From Gammaproteobacteria bacterium (lineage in GTDB: Bacteria; Pseudomonadota; Gammaproteobacteria; Steroidobacterales; GCA-2729495), in contig JAUIEY010000023.1 of the NCBI GenBank assembly GCA_030429685.1, forward strand, positions 1-17,166: a stretch of 17,166 bases of DNA. Direction: 5' to 3'. A program made the translations under genes and the position numbers. The notes under the pieces were generated by a model. It saw nothing but the letters and a program-made list of their open reading frames with translations. It was not told where the DNA came from and made no database searches. Position 1 is the first letter of the stretch; each line of letters starts with the position of its first letter. Positions 14,347 to 17,166 of this stretch are shown one piece after another.

Positions 14347-15324
14347 TCAGCCGGATACGGCTTCGTCGAGTTCGTCGTCACTGGCGTGCATGGAGCCCAC
14401 CAGCGCGGCGACATTATTGAAATTGTGTTTGCTGAGGTAGTTGGCAATGCCGCTGTTGATAGTCTTGCAGACCAGCGGGTCGTAGAACAGGGCTGTGCCG
14501 ACGCCGACGGCAGCGGCGCCGGCGATAATAAATTCCAGTGCATCCCGCGCGGAGGTAATACCGCCCTGCCCGATAATCGGCACGCGGTGGCGGCGGGCCA
14601 CTTCGTACACCTGTTTTACTTTCAGTAGTGCAATGGGCTTGATAGCCGGGCCCGACAGACCCCCCTGAATATTGCCGATGACTGGTTCCCGTTTATCCAC
14701 GTCGATGGCCATGCCCATCAATGTATTGATAACGGCGAGTCCGTCGCTGCCGGCCTCGATGCAGCGCCGGGCATTCTCCTGAATGTCTGTCTGATTGGGC
14801 GACAGCTTGGCAATGATGGGTTTGCTGGTATTTGCGCGACAGGCTGCGACAACGCGTGCCGACATGTCCGGATCGTTGCCGAAAGAGACGCCGCCTTCTT
14901 TTATGTTCGGGCAGGATATGTTGATTTCGATGGCATCAATGGGCGAGTCATCGAATCGTTTGGTAACCGCTGCGTAGTCCTCGACGGTGGAGCCGCAGAC
15001 GTTGGCAATGAATCTTGTTTCACTGAAGTCCAGGGTGGGCAATATATCGTCGACAACCTTGTCTACCCCGGGGTTCTGCAAGCCAATGGCATTGAGCATG
15101 CCGTCCGGCGTTTCGTACACGCGGTGCGGCGCGTTGCCAAGCCGCGGCTCCAAAGTTGTGCCCTTGAGCACGATGGCGCCGGCGTCGCGGTTCGAGAAAC
15201 CTGCCACACGCGTGTATTCTTCGCCGAAGCCCACGCAACCGGACAACAATACGATGGGCGATGCCATCTGCAGACCGCAGAATTCAGTCGCCAGTGCGGG
15301 GTTTTGGGTGAATTTGTCTGTCAT
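14347..15324 (-). CDS. pyrD: dihydroorotate dehydrogenase, class 1B type
   Basis: This FMN enzyme oxidises dihydroorotate to orotate in pyrimidine synthesis. The 325-residue protein has class 1B features: GFGEEY (33-38), VLKGTTLEPRLGN with the FMN-binding lysine K54, AIGLQNPGVD (79-88), and the catalytic cysteine C138 in NISCPNIKEGG. Later blocks are GLSGPAIKPIAL and the phosphate-binding GQGG(I) with AAAVGVGTALF. Class 2 enzymes, usual in gammaproteobacteria, instead have a serine base and an N-terminal membrane helix, both absent here. Class 1B enzymes normally partner the iron-sulfur flavoprotein PyrK; no pyrK lies in this window. The start ATG at 15324 has no obvious Shine-Dalgarno, and trmL starts only 17 bp away on the other strand. 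Another possibility is a related dihydropyrimidine-type dehydrogenase, but the motifs favour PyrD. Confidence 0.82.
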   Translation of the reverse strand: MTDKFTQNPALATEFCGLQMASPIVLLSGCVGFGEEYTRVAGFSNRDAGAIVLKGTTLEPRLGNAPHRVYETPDGMLNAIGLQNPGVDKVVDDILPTLDFSETRFIANVCGSTVEDYAAVTKRFDDSPIDAIEINISCPNIKEGGVSFGNDPDMSARVVAACRANTSKPIIAKLSPNQTDIQENARRCIEAGSDGLAVINTLMGMAIDVDKREPVIGNIQGGLSGPAIKPIALLKVKQVYEVARRHRVPIIGQGGITSARDALEFIIAGAAAVGVGTALFYDPLVCKTINSGIANYLSKHNFNNVAALVGSMHASDDELDEAVSG

Positions 15325-15341
15325 GAAAATCGGGTGCCGAG

Positions 15342-15806
15342 GTGTTTGATCTGATTCTTTATCAGCCGGAGATTCCTCCGAACACGGGCAATATCATACG
15401 CGTTTGCGCCAACACCGGCACCACACTGCACCTGGTGCATCCGCTCGGCTTTGCGCTGGATGACCGGCGTATGCGCCGTGCCGGCCTCGACTACCATGAA
15501 TATGCAGCCGTGCAGGAACATGATTCGCTGCAGAATTGTCTGCAGTCGCTGCAGCCACGACGGCTGTTCGCGCTGTCCACGCGCGGCAGTCGTAGTTATG
15601 CCGCGGTGACTTACCGTGACGGCGATGCCTTTCTGTTCGGGCCGGAAACCCGCGGCCTGCCGCAGGAAACTCTCGATGCGCTGCCCGCCGAACAGCGTCT
15701 GCGGATTCCGATGCGACCGGATAATCGCAGTCTGAACCTGTCCAACTCGGTCGCAATTGTGATTTACGAAGCCTGGCGGCAGCAGGGGTTCATCGGGGGT
15801 CGGTGA
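15342..15806 (+). CDS. trmL: tRNA (cytidine/uridine-2'-O-)-methyltransferase TrmL
   Basis: TrmL is a SPOUT methyltransferase that 2'-O-methylates the wobble base (position 34) of certain leucine tRNAs, using SAM. The 154-residue product (E. coli 157) starts MFDLILYQPEIPPNTGNIIR, a diagnostic N-terminus. It also has HLVHPLGF and the trefoil-knot SAM motifs FGPETRGLP and IPMRPDNRSLNLSNSVAI. The start is GTG at 15342, forced by this conserved N-terminus; only a weak CGGG precedes it at suitable distance. It is divergent from pyrD with a 17-bp gap, so its promoter must overlap the pyrD 5' coding region. Downstream lie a palindromic repeat and a strong intrinsic terminator. gpsA and secB, its neighbours here, are also near trmL in E. 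coli. Confidence 0.96.
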   Translation: MFDLILYQPEIPPNTGNIIRVCANTGTTLHLVHPLGFALDDRRMRRAGLDYHEYAAVQEHDSLQNCLQSLQPRRLFALSTRGSRSYAAVTYRDGDAFLFGPETRGLPQETLDALPAEQRLRIPMRPDNRSLNLSNSVAIVIYEAWRQQGFIGGR

Positions 15807-15815
15807 CCGCATTGA

Positions 15816-15899
15816 GAAGCGCTTGGGCGGGGGTGGTTGTCGCGGCGAATCGGAGCGTAGCGACTGAGCCGCGAGGACCATTCCCCGACCGGGCGCTTC
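15816..15899. repeat. palindromic intergenic repeat element, copy B
   Basis: The ends GAAGCGC (15816-15822) and GCGCTTC (15893-15899) are perfect inverted repeats. The pairing continues inward imperfectly for about 30 bp through CGGGG/CCCCG and CGCGGC/GCCGCG, leaving a loop of about 20 bases. It is 9 bp after the trmL stop. It shares the ordered words GGGGTGGTT, GGCGAA, CGGAGC, TAGCGA and TGAGCCG with the element at 8866-8989. It is probably a member of the same dispersed, non-coding family. Confidence 0.6.
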
Positions 15900-15954
15900 G
15901 GAATGTGACGCGAATCACAATAGAAAGCCGTTCGCCAGGCTATCGTGATCATAT

Positions 15955-15996
15955 AGCGCGCTGGCGGCCAGGGACGGCCCCCGCGCTTTTTTCTTG
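15955..15996 (+). terminator. intrinsic terminator downstream of trmL
   Basis: AGCGCG (15955-15960) pairs with CGCGCT (15982-15987), and an inner GGCC/GGCC pair closes around AGGGAC. The stem is followed immediately by TTTTTT (15987-15992) then CTT. This is a standard plus-strand Rho-independent terminator. It lies about 150 bp after trmL, so the transcript would include repeat copy B. The minus-strand gpsA stop is 25 bp beyond. Confidence 0.75.
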
Positions 15997-16020
15997 CCCG
16001 GCGACGCGGCGCCGGCGAAT

Positions 16021-17028
16021 TCAGTCTTCAGCTTTGACTTCGCGCTGCATCAGCGCGGCGACCGCTTCCTGGGGTGCGGCCCCTTCATAGAGAATCCGGT
16101 AGGCCTGCTCGCAAATCGGCATTTCCACGCCCAGATCCTGCGCAACCTTATGCACGGCGGCAGCGGCCTTGATGCCCTCCACCACCTGGCCGATTTCGGC
16201 ACAGGTTTCCTCGACGGTCTTGCCGGCTGCGAGCGCCAGACCCATGCGTCGGTTGCGCGACTGGTCATCGGTGCAGGTCAGCACCAGGTCACCCATGCCG
16301 GAAAGCCCGGCAAAGGTATCGGCATTGGCATGCAGCGCCACGCCCAGACGGGTCATTTCTGCCAGACCCCGGGTGATCAGCGCAATGCGGGTATTGGCGC
16401 CGAAACCCAGACCGTCGGACATACCGGTTGCTATTGCCAGAACATTTTTAACCGCGCCGCCGACTTCCACGCCAATCATGTCGGTCGATGTATAGGCGCG
16501 AAAGTTCTTGTCAGAAAAACGCCATGCCAGCTCATCCGCAAAATCAGCATTGGTTGCGGCCACGGTCATCGCGGTCGGCAAACCCAGGCCGACTTCGCGC
16601 GCAAAGGTCGGGCCGGAAACCACCGCCAGCGGCACTTCAATGCCCAGCGCTTCATGCGCGACCTGATGGGGCAGCTTGCCGGAGCTGACTTCAAAACCCT
16701 TGGTGGCCCAGGCAACGCGGGCATCACCCTGCAACTGCGGGCGAATACTCTCCAGCACGCTGCGGAACACATGACTGGGAACGCACACCAGCAAATCGCG
16801 ATTGCGGCTGACCAGTTCGTCGAGATCGGCGCAGATGGCAAGATTGTCAGGTATCGGGCATTCCGGCAAAAACACCGTGTTGCAGCGTTGTTCGGTTAAT
16901 GCCTGAATCACTTCGGGTTCGCGGCCCCACAACGACGCCTGTTGTCCCGCGCGCGCCAGCTGAATTGCCAGCGCTGTACCCCAGGAACCCGCGCCGATAA
17001 TACCGATCGCTTTAGAGCCTGAATTCAT
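16021..17028 (-). CDS. gpsA: glycerol-3-phosphate dehydrogenase [NAD(P)+]
   Basis: GpsA reduces dihydroxyacetone phosphate to sn-glycerol-3-phosphate, supplying the backbone for phospholipids. The 335-residue cytoplasmic protein (E. coli 339) has the Rossmann dinucleotide motif GAGSWG (12-17), VPSHVFR (83-89), the WATKGFE block (K110), VSGPTFAREV (138-146) and the catalytic lysine K194 in GGAVKNVLAIA. GANTRIALITRGLAEM follows. The start ATG at 17028 has AGGA eight bases upstream. secB ends 21 bp before it, so secB-gpsA is probably one transcript, as in E. coli. No defects are visible. Confidence 0.97.
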   Translation of the reverse strand: MNSGSKAIGIIGAGSWGTALAIQLARAGQQASLWGREPEVIQALTEQRCNTVFLPECPIPDNLAICADLDELVSRNRDLLVCVPSHVFRSVLESIRPQLQGDARVAWATKGFEVSSGKLPHQVAHEALGIEVPLAVVSGPTFAREVGLGLPTAMTVAATNADFADELAWRFSDKNFRAYTSTDMIGVEVGGAVKNVLAIATGMSDGLGFGANTRIALITRGLAEMTRLGVALHANADTFAGLSGMGDLVLTCTDDQSRNRRMGLALAAGKTVEETCAEIGQVVEGIKAAAAVHKVAQDLGVEMPICEQAYRILYEGAAPQEAVAALMQREVKAED

Positions 17029-17049
17029 GGCGTTGTCCTGCCAACCTGC

Positions 17050-17166
17050 CTAGGCCTGCGCGCCCTGCTGATTCTGCGCCTGTGCATACAGGCTTTCAAA
17101 ATTTATCGGTTGCAGCACCAGTGGCGGAAACCCGCTTTTACCAACCAGCGTGGCAATGGTTTCACG
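17050..17166 (-). CDS. secB: protein-export chaperone SecB, C-terminal end only
   Basis: The last 38 codons of a minus-strand gene end at TAG (17052-17050); the rest lies outside the window. The peptide contains GFPPLVLQPINFESLYAQ, which matches the conserved SecB tail (FPQLNLAPVNFDALF in E. coli), then a glutamine/alanine-rich end. SecB is a cytosolic tetramer that keeps preproteins unfolded and passes them to SecA. It lies just upstream of gpsA, the same order as in E. coli. Confidence 0.92.
   Translation of the reverse strand, partial: RETIATLVGKSGFPPLVLQPINFESLYAQAQNQQGAQA

Noticed and set aside
15994..16899. 301-codon open frame antisense to gpsA
   Set aside because: It mirrors gpsA codons; no domain is recognisable and gpsA is unambiguous.
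17158..17166. GGTTTCACG at the window edge as half a parS site
   Set aside because: The other half is outside the window, and the conserved SecB reading frame makes a full match unlikely.

Overview
The window is a chromosomal housekeeping stretch from a fairly GC-rich gammaproteobacterium; no phage, transposase, CRISPR or toxin gene is visible. It opens with the last codons of dnaN, followed by recF and gyrB, the usual replication-origin neighbourhood (dnaA-dnaN-recF-gyrB). gyrB is followed by an opposite-strand block plsC-gmhB-glyS-glyQ, a gene order I recall from Pseudomonas next to oriC. The exact genus cannot be named from the sequence.

Layout. (1) Bases 1-3634, plus strand: dnaN 3' end, recF, gyrB. 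recF carries a perfect 16-bp parS palindrome (509-524) and a second, 14/16 parS-like site (1121-1136). These are probable ParB loading sites for chromosome segregation and support an origin-proximal position. (2) Bases 3682-8765, minus strand: a tight five-gene operon, glyQ-glyS-gmhB-plsC-membrane protein, joined by 4-bp overlaps or gaps of 20 bp or less. It makes both glycyl-tRNA synthetase subunits, the heptose bisphosphate phosphatase for LPS core, a lysophospholipid acyltransferase and a six-helix membrane protein of unknown role. (3) Bases 8766-9255: a 490-bp divergent control region. It holds a long inverted-repeat element, two NtrC-type enhancer sites 31 bp apart, a sigma-54 -24/-12 promoter and the glnA leader. 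(4) Bases 9256-13848, plus strand: glnA, a periplasmic DUF4124 protein, ntrB (glnL) and ntrC (glnG). The nitrogen sensor and activator are thus encoded just behind the gene they probably control, with a strong hairpin between glnA and the rest. (5) Bases 13845-15324, minus strand: a class 1B-type dihydroorotate dehydrogenase and a cyclophilin. (6) trmL on plus, a second palindromic repeat, a clear intrinsic terminator, then gpsA and the end of secB on minus.

The genes are ordinary. The points most worth a second look are the parS sites inside recF, the two related palindromic intergenic elements (8866-8989 and 15816-15899), the class 1B pyrD without a visible pyrK, and the hairpin that may set the glnA to ntrBC expression ratio. 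I found no convincing evidence for an undescribed multi-gene system.
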